From: Lachnospiraceae bacterium
GTDB lineage: Bacteria; Bacillota; Clostridia; Lachnospirales; Lachnospiraceae
Direction: 5' to 3'
Length of the DNA stretch: 41,695 bases
NCBI GenBank assembly: GCA_022781985.1
Contig: JALESH010000058.1
Coordinates: 1-41,695, forward strand
Within the stretch, counting starts at the first letter, position 1; each line of letters begins with the position of its first letter. The notes beneath the pieces were generated by a model. It made no database searches, was not told where the DNA came from, and worked only from the letters and a program-made list of their open reading frames with translations. This document shows, piece after piece, positions 23,884-33,500 of the stretch. The position numbers were made by a program, and so were the translations under genes.

Positions 23884-26800
23884 ATGAAAAGGAAAATAGT
23901 TAATTTATTGTTATGCGCCTGTATCGTGCTGATGCCTGCAGCTCAGGGAGCATCAGCTGTAAATGCTGCCGGCGGATCAGGGGGTGCGCATGCAGCCTCA
24001 GGAGAGTCCGGGGAGACTGCTGCCGGCAGGACAATTTATGTGGATGGCAGTTCATCGGCCACAGGCAGCGGAACACAGCAGCTCCCTTATAAGGATTTTA
24101 CCACCGCCCTGAGCAGGGCAGAGGATGGAGATACTATCATCATTAAGGCGGGCGGTGCCTTTATAGGGACGGAGACAGGCAATGAGATGACTCCGCTGGT
24201 ACTGGATAAGGCTGTTACCATTGAGGGAGAGTCGGGAAGTCCCAGCCTCTCTCTGCGCAGGGCCGGTATCCTGCTGGAGGCGGATGTAACACTCAGGAAT
24301 ATCAACCTTACCCTGACCAACAAGACCCGGGCAGCCATCTGTGCCAACGGACACCGGCTGGAGCTGGAGAATGTGGTCAGTGACAGCAGTGCCAGGCTGG
24401 TTCATGTGTTTGCAGGAAATATGTATATTGCCAACAGCAGCGGAAACGGCACTGCACCCGTGGGCCAGAGAACAGGCCCCAAGGGAGAGATCATCATCAA
24501 AGGCTCCAAAACCAACCTGGGAAATATTTATGCCGGCAGCATGAACGGAGGCTTTGCTGTACCTGCCCAGATTACGGTGGAGGGAGCCGTAAATATGAGA
24601 CTGGGAGACATCTATGCCAGCGGAGCGCTGCAGGGGCAGTATGACGAAGATGCTTTCCTGGATTATAACTCAGAGCCAACCGCACCTGCCCCCAGTGCCT
24701 CAGCCTTTCCCATGACAGGCCGGGTGTCCGTCCGTATCACCGGCAACAGTGTGGGCAGCGTAGACGGAAAAATGAATGAAGCCGGAGACCGGGCAGATGT
24801 AACCTTTTCTACCACAAATCTGGAATCCAGCCTGCGCCTGGCGGATATCGCAAGCCTGTCGCTGACCGGCGGAAAGCTGCGGCCTGCCGCATTGAATGAA
24901 GGGGTGAATCTTTCTGTAGCCCAGGGGGCTGCACTGGATTTGTCTGCAGTCATGACAGCAAACCAAAGCTTTTTCCAGGTAAGTGACTTTACCGGCGGCG
25001 GCACGCTGGAGATGAATATGGATGATACACTGGCCATCACCGGGACTGTCGCCGGTGTCACCGAATTTAAGACTGTGGGCCTCACCGACGGAGGCAGCTC
25101 CGGTCTGGTGATAGAGGGGCATGGCTATATTGATGTAAGCGAGGCAGAAGGAGAGGGCAGCTTTACCTTTAGTCCTTACCCTACCCAGACGTCCATTGTA
25201 TTGGAGAAGGTGAATGATGTCTGGCGGGCAGTGGGCCCTGGAAAAGAAGAGGAAAACATGATTGTCCTTTCCAGCCTGTCCTTTTCCTCCCCTGAGGTGA
25301 CAGCCCGGGCTGACCAGATCAATGCCCTGAGCGGATACAAGGTGGATGTGGACTGTGCCTTTGCAGATACAGTTCTATGGCCTGATCTGGGGGATATTCC
25401 CTTTGCCTATGAGATAGAGTGCCTGAGCCAGACCTATAGCGGGAAGTCGGTCAGGGCGGAGGATGGAGGATATGAGGCGGTCATCGCTCCATTGAATCTG
25501 AAGTTCCTGCCCTGGGGCAGTGAGGAAAACGGTTCCCTCTGGATCTATGCCGCAGACGGAGAAAAGAAGGTGTATCCGGCGGTTTATACGATCAAAATGA
25601 AGGCGCCGGAGGAGAACGGCAGCCTGGAGAGTACACTGAGGCTGACGATCACAGGGGATGGAGCAGAGTCGGAGGTTCCCCAGGCTCCCGATGTCACAGC
25701 GCCTGTCATCACAGCAGTGACGGCCTCTGCGGTGACGGCTGAGACAGCGGTGGTGACAGTGACAGCAAATGACGATTGGGGAATCGCCTCCTACAGTCTG
25801 GTGAAGACCGGCGGGGAAGGAGAGGCAGCCGTGACAGAGACGGAGACGAAGGGAGTATTCCGCCTTTCCGGCCTGACGCCTTCTGCGGAATATACCTTTA
25901 CTGCCACAGTCACAGATCAGGCAGGAAACAGCAGCACAGAGACAGTGAGCTTCCGGACCGCAGAGGCAAAAAAAATTGACCTGAGCACAGCCACAGTGAC
26001 GGTGGATAAAACCTATGTCTATACTGGAAGGGCCATCATACCGGCAGCAGAGGATGTGACTGTGACCTTAAACGGCAGGGTGGTGGATCCGGGAGGCTAT
26101 TCCTTTACTGCCACCAACAATGTGAATGCAGGGACGGCAGTGCTGAGCATCCGAGGAAGGGATGGGTATGCAGGCAGCGCCGCAGGGATATTCACTATCC
26201 ATAAGGCCCAGGGGGCACAGATTTCATCAGTTGCCGGAAGCCTTGCTTTAAGCCAGGATCTGGGGACATATACCTACAGGGTAACGGAAACCGCCGGGGC
26301 AGAATACCGGATGGATGACGGTCCATGGCAGGAAGGCCCAACCTTCGAAAGCATTGCCCCGGGCAGCAGTCATACCTTTTCCGCCCGGATGAAGGAGACT
26401 GCCAATACTCTGGCAGGCAGCCCCGTCAGCACGGGCCCGGTAAGCTTCCCGGTGATCGGGGCAGGGGATAAGGAGCCGATCCCCTCAGTGGATATCACCG
26501 CCATATTTTCCGATGTAAAGGAGGGGGACTGGTTTAAGGAGGCTGTGGCCTATGTCTATACCAACAGGATCATGACCGGTATGGGCAGCAGTGATCAGTT
26601 CAATCCTTATGGGGAGACCACCAGAGCCATGGTGGTAAAGATCCTGCACAATGCAATGGGAGCCCCTGCATCTTCCCATAAGAATCCCTTTGCGGATGTG
26701 CCTGCAGGAAAATGGTATGAGGAGCCGGTGAGATGGGCATTGGAGCAGGGGATCACCACTGGAGTCTCTCCTGATCGGTTTGCCCCTGACAGGAGTGTAA

Positions 26801-27051
26801 CCAGGCAGGAGGTGGCCAGCTTCCTGTACAGGTATGCGGAGTACCGCGGCTTTGATACCAGTGAGACAAAGGATCTGTCCGGTTTTCCTGACCGGGGAGA
26901 AATTTCCGCCTATGCAGGGAAGGCAATGGCCTGGGCCAACGCTGCCGGCATTATCACCGGCAAGGGAGGCATCTATCTGGATCCCAGGGGGACGGCTACC
27001 AGAGCGGAGATCGCTGCCATGGTGCAGAGGTTTGAGGTACGGTATAAATAG
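23884..27051 (+). CDS. large SLH-anchored surface protein with beta-helix-like, FN3 and SLH domains
   Basis: A 1055-residue secreted protein. Signal peptide at 1-29 (MKRKIVNLLLCACIVLM, cut near ASA). Residues about 48-450 begin with RTIYVDGSSSATGSGTQQLP and contain short beta-rich turns typical of right-handed parallel beta-helices (pectate-lyase-like). Residues about 605-695 are a fibronectin type III-like domain (SGLTPSAEYTFTATVTDQAG), followed by an MBG-like Ig-type domain at about 700-775 (TVTVDKTYVYTGRAI). Residues about 870-1055 are three SLH repeats (FSDVKEGDWFKEAVAYVYTN; FADVPAGKWYEEPVRWALEQ; FPDRGEISAYAGKAMAWANA). It probably lies on the cell surface bound to wall polysaccharide, as an adhesin or glycan-binding protein; no catalytic residues can be named. 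Own promoter; terminator at 27156. Confidence 0.88.
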   Translation: MKRKIVNLLLCACIVLMPAAQGASAVNAAGGSGGAHAASGESGETAAGRTIYVDGSSSATGSGTQQLPYKDFTTALSRAEDGDTIIIKAGGAFIGTETGNEMTPLVLDKAVTIEGESGSPSLSLRRAGILLEADVTLRNINLTLTNKTRAAICANGHRLELENVVSDSSARLVHVFAGNMYIANSSGNGTAPVGQRTGPKGEIIIKGSKTNLGNIYAGSMNGGFAVPAQITVEGAVNMRLGDIYASGALQGQYDEDAFLDYNSEPTAPAPSASAFPMTGRVSVRITGNSVGSVDGKMNEAGDRADVTFSTTNLESSLRLADIASLSLTGGKLRPAALNEGVNLSVAQGAALDLSAVMTANQSFFQVSDFTGGGTLEMNMDDTLAITGTVAGVTEFKTVGLTDGGSSGLVIEGHGYIDVSEAEGEGSFTFSPYPTQTSIVLEKVNDVWRAVGPGKEEENMIVLSSLSFSSPEVTARADQINALSGYKVDVDCAFADTVLWPDLGDIPFAYEIECLSQTYSGKSVRAEDGGYEAVIAPLNLKFLPWGSEENGSLWIYAADGEKKVYPAVYTIKMKAPEENGSLESTLRLTITGDGAESEVPQAPDVTAPVITAVTASAVTAETAVVTVTANDDWGIASYSLVKTGGEGEAAVTETETKGVFRLSGLTPSAEYTFTATVTDQAGNSSTETVSFRTAEAKKIDLSTATVTVDKTYVYTGRAIIPAAEDVTVTLNGRVVDPGGYSFTATNNVNAGTAVLSIRGRDGYAGSAAGIFTIHKAQGAQISSVAGSLALSQDLGTYTYRVTETAGAEYRMDDGPWQEGPTFESIAPGSSHTFSARMKETANTLAGSPVSTGPVSFPVIGAGDKEPIPSVDITAIFSDVKEGDWFKEAVAYVYTNRIMTGMGSSDQFNPYGETTRAMVVKILHNAMGAPASSHKNPFADVPAGKWYEEPVRWALEQGITTGVSPDRFAPDRSVTRQEVASFLYRYAEYRGFDTSETKDLSGFPDRGEISAYAGKAMAWANAAGIITGKGGIYLDPRGTATRAEIAAMVQRFEVRYK

Positions 27052-27117
27052 ATCGAAGGATTTGGAGGCTTTCTTCATCCAATTTGAGAGAAAAGTAATT
27101 TCTGAAAAACAATCTAT

Positions 27118-27153
27118 GATGCACATTGTGATGCACATTGTGATGCACATTTA
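27118..27153. repeat. three tandem 12-bp direct repeats
   Basis: GATGCACATTGT occurs at 27118-27129 and 27130-27141 and with two end changes at 27142-27153. It lies between the stop of the SLH gene and its terminator, and about 70 bases outside the left inverted repeat of the recombinase segment. It might be an arm-type recombinase binding site or just a 3' UTR repeat. Confidence 0.85.
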
Positions 27154-27155
27154 TG

Positions 27156-27205
27156 AAAAGCTGTTGCAAAGGCAGAGGTGGAACCTGCCTTTGCAGCAGC
27201 TTTTT
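27156..27205. terminator. strong terminator after the SLH gene, usable from both sides
   Basis: A 20-bp stem: 27156-27175 (AAAAGCTGTTGCAAAGGCAG) and 27185-27204, one G-U pair, loop of nine, ending in TTTTT. The A-run at the left gives a T-run on the opposite strand, so it can also stop transcripts coming leftward from the promoter at 27283-27311. Confidence 0.92.
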
Positions 27206-27222
27206 AATTTGGCCTAAAAATC

Positions 27223-27248
27223 TTTCGTGGAGTATCACACTCTACGAA
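27223..27248 (+). repeat. left inverted repeat (recombination half) of the invertible segment
   Basis: A 26-base near-palindrome with arms CGTGGAGT and ACTCTACG around the five-base spacer ATCAC. Its reverse complement matches the copy at 28554-28579 at 25 of 26 bases. Arm-spacer-arm form is that of a tyrosine-recombinase crossover site, and the asymmetric spacer is inverted relative to the other copy. Confidence 0.9.
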
Positions 27249-27282
27249 CTGATTCATTTATATTTATACAAATATTTACTTT

Positions 27283-27311
27283 ATTCTACAGATTTATGCT
27301 CGCTCTGTCAA
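27283..27311 (-). promoter_or_regulatory. outward-facing near-consensus promoter inside the invertible segment
   Basis: On the minus strand, TTGACA (27306-27311, perfect), 17 bases, TAGAAT (27283-27288, one mismatch). In the present orientation it fires leftward through the repeat into the terminator at 27156-27205 and meets no gene. After inversion it would face the operon at 28683. Confidence 0.85.
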
Positions 27312-27319
27312 TACGCTGT

Positions 27320-27348
27320 TTGAAGTCAAACGAATCGTCCGATTTATA
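27320..27348 (+). promoter_or_regulatory. weaker promoter candidate for the recombinase gene
   Basis: TTGAAG (27320-27325), 17 bases, TTTATA (27343-27348), about 24 bases before the recombinase ATG. The -35 lies in TTTGAAGTCAAA, a small palindrome (27319-27330) between this and the divergent strong promoter, which could be an operator. Confidence 0.45.
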
Positions 27349-27371
27349 GCCACAGAAAGGAGATATGTCTT

Positions 27372-28502
27372 ATGGCAGGAAAAGGTGAAAATATTTATAG
27401 AAGAAAAGACGGCAGATGGGAAGGCCGGTACATCAAGCCGCGCTCCTGTGCCGGCAAAACAGCCTATGGTTATGTGTATGGGAAAACATACCGGGAGACA
27501 AAAGCAAAGCTGCATAAAGCTGCTTTATATTTCGGATCAGAGGCTGCTCCGGAAACAGATTCGGATTTATTTGCATCGGTGGCCATGGAATGGTTTGATC
27601 AGATCAGGCTGCAAACAAAGGAATCTACCGGAAACAGGTATTGGAACCTGCTTCATTCTTATATTCTCCCCATATACGGCGAACAGCCATTGGAACACAT
27701 TACCTGCGATTTTATGGAAAGCCACTGCAATGCGCTCCTGCTGTCAGGAGGCAGGAAGGGGACAGGATTGTCACCGAAAACTGTAGCGGATATCCTGTCG
27801 GTGGTCCGCAGTATCATAAAATATGCCATAAAAAAAGGAAAAAATGTGCCCTGCGACGGAAATGGGGTCAGGGTAAAGCAAAGACCCAGGGGGATGCGGG
27901 TTCTAAGCAGGTCGGAACAGGAAAAGCTGTCCCGGTACCTGTATTCAGAACCTGATTCATTTAATGTGGGAATACTGATATGCCTTTTTACAGGTCTGCG
28001 TGTGGGTGAAATATGTGCTTTGCGCTGGGAGGATATCTCCATTTCAGATCAAACCATCTGTGTCCGGCATACCCTGCAGAGGGTGCAGGATAAATCAGGG
28101 GCTGATAAAAAAACAAAAATAGCAGTTACTGTCCCCAAAAGCGCCTGCTCGGTTCGGATCATCCCTATCCCGGATGCCCTGCTGGGTATTCTCACCGGGC
28201 ACAAAAGAGCTTCAGCTGGATATTGCCTGACAAATAGTGAGTCCAGGTTTATTGAGCCGCGGACTATGCAGAATCGGTTTAAGAGAGCATTAAAGAACAG
28301 CGGTATTGAACCGGCAAACTTTCATGCATTGCGCCATACGTTTGCAACCAGATGTATAGAATTGGGATTTGATGTGAAGAGCTTAAGCGAAATATTGGGT
28401 CATGCCACTATCAATATCACAATGAACCGTTATGTTCATCCAACACTGGAGCTGAAAAAAGAAAATATGCAGAAGCTCTCCTCTTTATTAGCTGTCAACT
28501 AA
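27372..28502 (+). CDS. tyrosine recombinase (site-specific integrase), intact
   Basis: A 376-residue tyrosine recombinase. Residues about 1-50 (IYRRKDGRWEGRYI, YGYVYGKTYRETKAKL) look like the three-stranded arm-DNA-binding domain of Tn916-type integrases; residues about 60-165 are the SAM-like core-binding domain; the rest is catalytic with Arg210 (TGLRVGE), a beta-hairpin Lys near 257 (VPKSACSVR), His318-x-x-Arg321 (HALRHT), His344 (LGHATI) and nucleophile Tyr354 (NRYVH). All active-site residues are present, so it should be functional. AAAGGAG precedes the ATG. The gene is alone between two inverted copies of a 26-bp crossover-like site, with no excisionase, relaxase or phage gene beside it. 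This suggests an inversion system more than a mobile element remnant. Confidence 0.92.
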   Translation: MAGKGENIYRRKDGRWEGRYIKPRSCAGKTAYGYVYGKTYRETKAKLHKAALYFGSEAAPETDSDLFASVAMEWFDQIRLQTKESTGNRYWNLLHSYILPIYGEQPLEHITCDFMESHCNALLLSGGRKGTGLSPKTVADILSVVRSIIKYAIKKGKNVPCDGNGVRVKQRPRGMRVLSRSEQEKLSRYLYSEPDSFNVGILICLFTGLRVGEICALRWEDISISDQTICVRHTLQRVQDKSGADKKTKIAVTVPKSACSVRIIPIPDALLGILTGHKRASAGYCLTNSESRFIEPRTMQNRFKRALKNSGIEPANFHALRHTFATRCIELGFDVKSLSEILGHATINITMNRYVHPTLELKKENMQKLSSLLAVN

Positions 28503-28553
28503 AACCGTCGGCACGGCCTGAAATGCAGGGATTACTGTCTTTTTCGGTGTTTT

Positions 28554-28579
28554 TTCGTAGAGTGTGATACTCTACGAAA
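28554..28579 (+). repeat. right inverted repeat (recombination half) of the invertible segment
   Basis: The partner of 27223-27248: arms CGTAGAGT and ACTCTACG around spacer GTGAT, extended to 12-base perfect arms by T-run and A-run. It ends 103 bases before the start of the membrane-protein operon. It might also act as a weak hairpin at the end of the recombinase transcript. Confidence 0.9.
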
Positions 28580-28682
28580 ATTTCTGATGCCTAGGGGTTC
28601 AGCCCGGCATGCACTGATTCCGGGCAGTGGCGGAGGATACCTGTATATTCAGAGGAAGAAGAGGGCGCAGGGTGAAGGAGTT

Positions 28683-30599
28683 ATGAGAATACAGGATGAG
28701 GGCAGGAGGGGAAAAAGCCCCCTGATCAATATAGGAAAAACCGTGTTGACCATGGCAGCAGTGTTAAACTGGATGGCAGTTTATTTTCATATTGAATTGT
28801 ATGCACTGATAGAGGACGGCAGGGTGTATACCTTTTTGGTTCTGCTTGGGGGATTTGCGTTATTCAGGCTCTATGGTACGGAGTATGATACAGGGCTGGA
28901 GATCCGGGAAAAAATCCTCTGTCTGGCCGGAGCAGTCATAATGCCCGTAGGAGCGGCCTTTGGAGCAGAGGAATCTACAACGGTTTTAGTAAACTCCTGG
29001 AAAAGTATTCTGCTGTTTACAGTATCAGTCACTGGCTGGTATTTTATGTGGAGTCATTTCCTGAAAAAAGGAATCTGCTGGTATCTGAAGAAGGAGGACA
29101 GGGAAATACAGGCCGCAAGCCGCCTGCAGAAGTGGTGCAGCTATGTATTGGACAGACATCCCATCTTGGTGCCCTTTCTGTTCATTTTGCTCCTGTGGCT
29201 GCCCCATATGGTTGTATTTTATCCGGGAGGCCTCATATATGATACCATGGATCAACTCAACCAGTACGCAGGTGCAACTGTGATGACCAATAAGCACCCT
29301 GTACTGACCACACTTCTCATGGGGAAATGTATAGAAATCGGCCGACTTGCGGCAGATGACAATCTGGGAGTGTTTCTTTGGTCTTTTGCACAGATGCTGT
29401 CAGGGGCAGGGGTATTTTCCTATGCCATCTGCCTGCTGAAACAGTGGAAGGTGCCCTGGGGCATCAGGATGGCAGTACTCTTATGGTATGGGCTTCATCC
29501 GCTGTTTCCGGGATATTATTATGGCATGCTGAAGGACAATATTCATGCAGTCTTTCTCATCTTGGCAATCCTATTATTCTATGAATATTTATTTTATGAA
29601 TATACCGGCAGAGGGGACTTTCTGCTGAAGCGGCACAAGACAGCAGTCTGGATGGGTGCTATGCTGGGAGCATGTCTGACCAGAAAAAACGGTATTTATA
29701 TCATCGCAGGAATGCTTGTTTTCCTGCTGATCCGGAAGGGAAGGCAGAAGAGGGTTTTGGGGGTGTTCCTGATCCCTATTTTTTTATATCTGGTGATAGA
29801 GGGCAGCGTGGTGGCAGCCATGAGGATACATCAGGGAAGTATAGCCGAGGTGATGTCCATTCCCTTTCAGCAGACAGCCAGGTACACAAAATACTATGCA
29901 GAGGAAATGAGTGAGGAGGAAATAGAAGTCATAGACAGCGTGCTGGAATATGACAGGCTGGGAGACCGGTATCGGCCCTATATTTCGGATCCGGTCAAGG
30001 GCACCTATAAGGAATCAGCCACACTCCGGGATTGGGCGAGCTATCTTCGGGTCTGGTTTCTACAGTTCTGCAGGCATCCTAAAATATATTTGGATGCCAC
30101 CATAGACAATACCTATGGTTATTATTATCCAATGGCCAATCCCATGGGAGAAAAGGGATTTTATACTCTTCTGGATGTAAAGGCCTTTCCAGAAATGCTG
30201 GTGCATGAAACACTGTTTGACTTTTATACGGAAAATCCCCGGTTTGAAAAAATCAAAGAGGCTGCCGCCCTATGGATAAACAGGGGCAGTGTAGACAGGG
30301 TTCTGCTGTTAAGCCTGAGCTATGCACCGGGGGCCTATACTTGGCTTCTGTGCTTTGTGCTGCTGCTGTTGATCAGAAAGGAAAGAGATTCCTGGGTGAG
30401 CATAGCGCCGGCCCTGATGCTCCTGCTGATCTGCATTGCCTCACCGGTGAATGCCTATGTCAGGTACTATTTCCCCATCATGGCAACAGCTCCTGTTTTT
30501 GTCTGCCTCCTGTTCAGACAAGGGGGACAGATTTCAAATTCTCCGGAAGGTACGGATATCAGGAAAGGAAAGAGCAATGACAGCAGGATATGTCCGTAA
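28683..30599 (+). CDS. polytopic membrane protein, DUF6020-like
   Basis: A protein of 638 residues with about 14 hydrophobic segments. YPGGLIYDTMDQLNQYAG with KHPVLTTLLMG in the first large outer loop, and later GLHPLFPGYYYGMLKDNIHA and ACLTRKNGIY, match the DUF6020 family as I remember it. Start chosen at ATG 28683; GAAGGAG ends only two bases before it, which is tight, and an upstream ATG at 28587 is in frame but gives a polar, unlikely extension starting only eight bases after the inverted repeat. It would be the first gene switched on if the segment 27223-28579 inverts. Overlaps the YfhO-like gene by 23 bases. GT-C-type sugar transfer is plausible; not proven. Confidence 0.75.
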   Translation: MRIQDEGRRGKSPLINIGKTVLTMAAVLNWMAVYFHIELYALIEDGRVYTFLVLLGGFALFRLYGTEYDTGLEIREKILCLAGAVIMPVGAAFGAEESTTVLVNSWKSILLFTVSVTGWYFMWSHFLKKGICWYLKKEDREIQAASRLQKWCSYVLDRHPILVPFLFILLLWLPHMVVFYPGGLIYDTMDQLNQYAGATVMTNKHPVLTTLLMGKCIEIGRLAADDNLGVFLWSFAQMLSGAGVFSYAICLLKQWKVPWGIRMAVLLWYGLHPLFPGYYYGMLKDNIHAVFLILAILLFYEYLFYEYTGRGDFLLKRHKTAVWMGAMLGACLTRKNGIYIIAGMLVFLLIRKGRQKRVLGVFLIPIFLYLVIEGSVVAAMRIHQGSIAEVMSIPFQQTARYTKYYAEEMSEEEIEVIDSVLEYDRLGDRYRPYISDPVKGTYKESATLRDWASYLRVWFLQFCRHPKIYLDATIDNTYGYYYPMANPMGEKGFYTLLDVKAFPEMLVHETLFDFYTENPRFEKIKEAAALWINRGSVDRVLLLSLSYAPGAYTWLLCFVLLLLIRKERDSWVSIAPALMLLLICIASPVNAYVRYYFPIMATAPVFVCLLFRQGGQISNSPEGTDIRKGKSNDSRICP

Positions 30600-33500
30600 A
30601 AGACTGGGTCTCTGGTGTGTTGGCGTTCTTTTTGCTGCGCTGCTGATATGGCCTCGGTTTGAGGATTACTCTCTTCAGCTAAGGCTTCGTCAGGACAGGA
30701 CCGGGCAGCATATGCAGATATATTGGAAGACAGAGGAAGGGGATTATACAGATAAGAACTCCTATAAGGCGGCCATCCTGGGACAGGATATATATATACC
30801 TGTTCAGAGGGGGATGCTGGGCTGGGACGTGGAATGGCGTCTGGATCCTATGGATGCCAACCTGGATCTGGGTATTTCATCCTTTGATTTATACAAAGGC
30901 GAGAAGTGGAGAAAAAATTTTTCCGCTGACGATCTGGCCGCCATGGTGAAAGGACAGGAGCAGATAGATACCGTCTACAGCGTGGGAGAGGACTATTACA
31001 TCAGGCCCTCAGGGGAGTCTGCATCCCTGTTTTTGGGAAACACTCTGCCCCGTATTATCGTCAGGCACATCCTGCTGCATTATTTGTTAAGTCTGGCAAA
31101 GGCTTCTGTTGTTCTGGCCTTACTTGTGGCAGGAGAGAGCCTGCCGGGAGTCAGGGGTCTCTATAGATGGGCAGGGAGACAGCTGGGGCGGATTGGGAAT
31201 GGGGTCAGAGAAGAGCCGGGAAGGCTGCTGGTGCTGGGGATGATGTTTCTGCCTCTGGCTGTGGGCACCTTGGCTGCAGAGTCCGGCATCTACTATATTG
31301 ACAGGAGCTATATCCTGAGGCTGCTGCTGGGAGGGGGGCTGCTGATATTGATTATTTGGGCGGACAGGCTGCCCGGGATCAGGAGTCTATACACGGTATT
31401 TCGGGGGGCTGTCTCCCGGGAAAGGTCTGCATTTTGGGTATTTTGCCTGCTGCTTGTCAGCCTGGTACTGCTGCTTTTCCATCCTATGTTTTTGGGGGAA
31501 AGGGTCTTTGTATATAGCGGTGACTCCCTGTATCAGACCTATCCCGGGCTGGCCCATGCAGCGGATCGGATCGCGGCAGGGGAGTGGGGAAGAGGCTACA
31601 CCTTCTATGAGTCGCTGGGAAAAGCAGAAGATCCCCTGCTCCTGAATCTGCGCAATTTCTGCGCCCTATTCGGGAGGGAAAATCTGGGAGCGGCCATGGG
31701 ATTTGCCCACATGCTCAAGATTTTATTTTCAGGGCTGTTTTTCTATGGTTTTTTGAGAAGAATGGGAACGGAGAAGCTGGGCTGCTTCCTGCTGTCATTG
31801 GGGTATGCCTGCAATTCCTACATGATAGCCAGGGGGATGTGGCAGAATTACCCCAATGAAGCCCTTTGCCTTGCCATGTGGCTATGGGGCTTTGAGGGCT
31901 TTAAAACCGGAAAGTGCTGGCTGTCCTTCCTTTTCGTCAACCTTTTTTGCTGCTGGAATTATAATGGCTACAGTATCATCCTGTATACAGGTATTGGACT
32001 GCTGTATGGGGTATTCCGGCTGGTCTCAGAGAGGGAGAAGCAGGAGCCCCTGAGACTGCTGTTGAAAAAAACAGGGGCACTGGTGGGAAGCATGGCAGCG
32101 GGGGCGGCTGCAGCCTGGACAGCCTGGCTTCCCTCTCTGATGAAAATGCTGGGAAGTGACAGGGTAAGGCTGGGGGCAGAATCGGCCTCCCAGCCGGGGA
32201 GTGTATTCAGCTTTGCCGATCTGCCGGTGTGGAGGACCATGTTCTACAGGATGCTGTCCCCGGACAGTCTGGGGATGTGGTCGGATACCTATAGCGGGAC
32301 CGCTAACTGGCTGGAGGATCCGGTCTACTACTGCGGTCTGGCAGCAGTGGTCTTCCTTCCTCTGGGCTTTTCTGTCATGTCCGGAGCGAAAAAAAGATGG
32401 TACCTTCTGCCGCTGGCCGGAGCCCTTCTCTACAATGCTTCTGATGGGCTAAGAAATCTGGCCAATGGATTTTCCGGCACCGGATGGAAGCTGTCCTCCC
32501 TGTGGGTCATCGTATGTATGCTGCTGGTGACGGCAGCATTATGGCAGGGGAATCCACCACCGAAGCCGGCCGGGGGAGGAGCCATACTGGTTTTGACCAA
32601 TCTTGGCCTGACAGGGGTTTCCGTAATTTTTTATGGGGAAGGGGTACAAAGGCCTTATCTGTGGGCTGCCATCAGCTTTTGTCTGCTGTTTTCTCTGCTC
32701 TTGTTTTTTCTGTGGAGGGAAAAGGAGGGGGAGCGGCAGCAGTATCTGCAGTATCTGCTGGTGATGGCAGCGGCGGCAGAGGTGTTCTGCTCCTCCTATC
32801 GGATCATCAATAATGAAGCGGCAGTGGATCCGAAGTATCTGAAGGAAAGCGGGTATGAGGACGGTACGGCGGAAATGCTGGCAGTCATAGAGGATCCTGA
32901 TTTTTATCGGGTGGACAAGCAGTTTACTCCGGTATCAGCCTGCGATTCCCTTTATCAGAGATACCGGGGAGCAGCCTCCTATATAGGAGGGGTGGGAGAC
33001 AGCCGGTATACCAGGAGGCTGTATCAGTATCTGGAGCTTCCTGCCCTGGAGCATGTTCAGATGGGAACGGATAAGAGTACGGTGGTGGATGCCCTGTTCA
33101 ATGTGAGATATGTGCTTGCTCAGGGAGAGGAGATCAGCACCTTCGGTCTGAATCTGCTGAAAAAGGAGGGGGAGCTTTCACTCTATAAAAACCAATATGC
33201 CCTGCCCTTTGGTTATGTGTACCACAGCTGGATCCCGGAGGAGGAGGCCTGGGGCTATGGAGCCGGGGACCGCAGGCTGCTGATGCTGGAGCAGTGCATC
33301 CTGGGGGAGGAGGCAATGGCTCGGCTGCCATCGGGAATCGTGAAGGGACAGGGCCGGACAGAGTTTCGGGAGAGGTGGGGGGACTACCGCAGGGAGATCA
33401 GCCTGGGAGAAAGAGAGGTTACCTTTGAGCCGGCGGAGAAGGGTCAGGTGATCGTGGTTCAGGCGGTCACAGAAGCCGATGCCGAAGCCTGGTGCCGGAT

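Noticed and set aside
27223-28579. Integrated phage or conjugative element
   Set aside because: Only the recombinase is present; there is no excisionase, replication, relaxase or structural gene, and the flanking sites are inverted, which favours inversion over excision.
28587-28682. Longer start for the DUF6020-like protein at 28587
   Set aside because: It would add 32 polar residues with no ribosome site, beginning eight bases after the recombination site.
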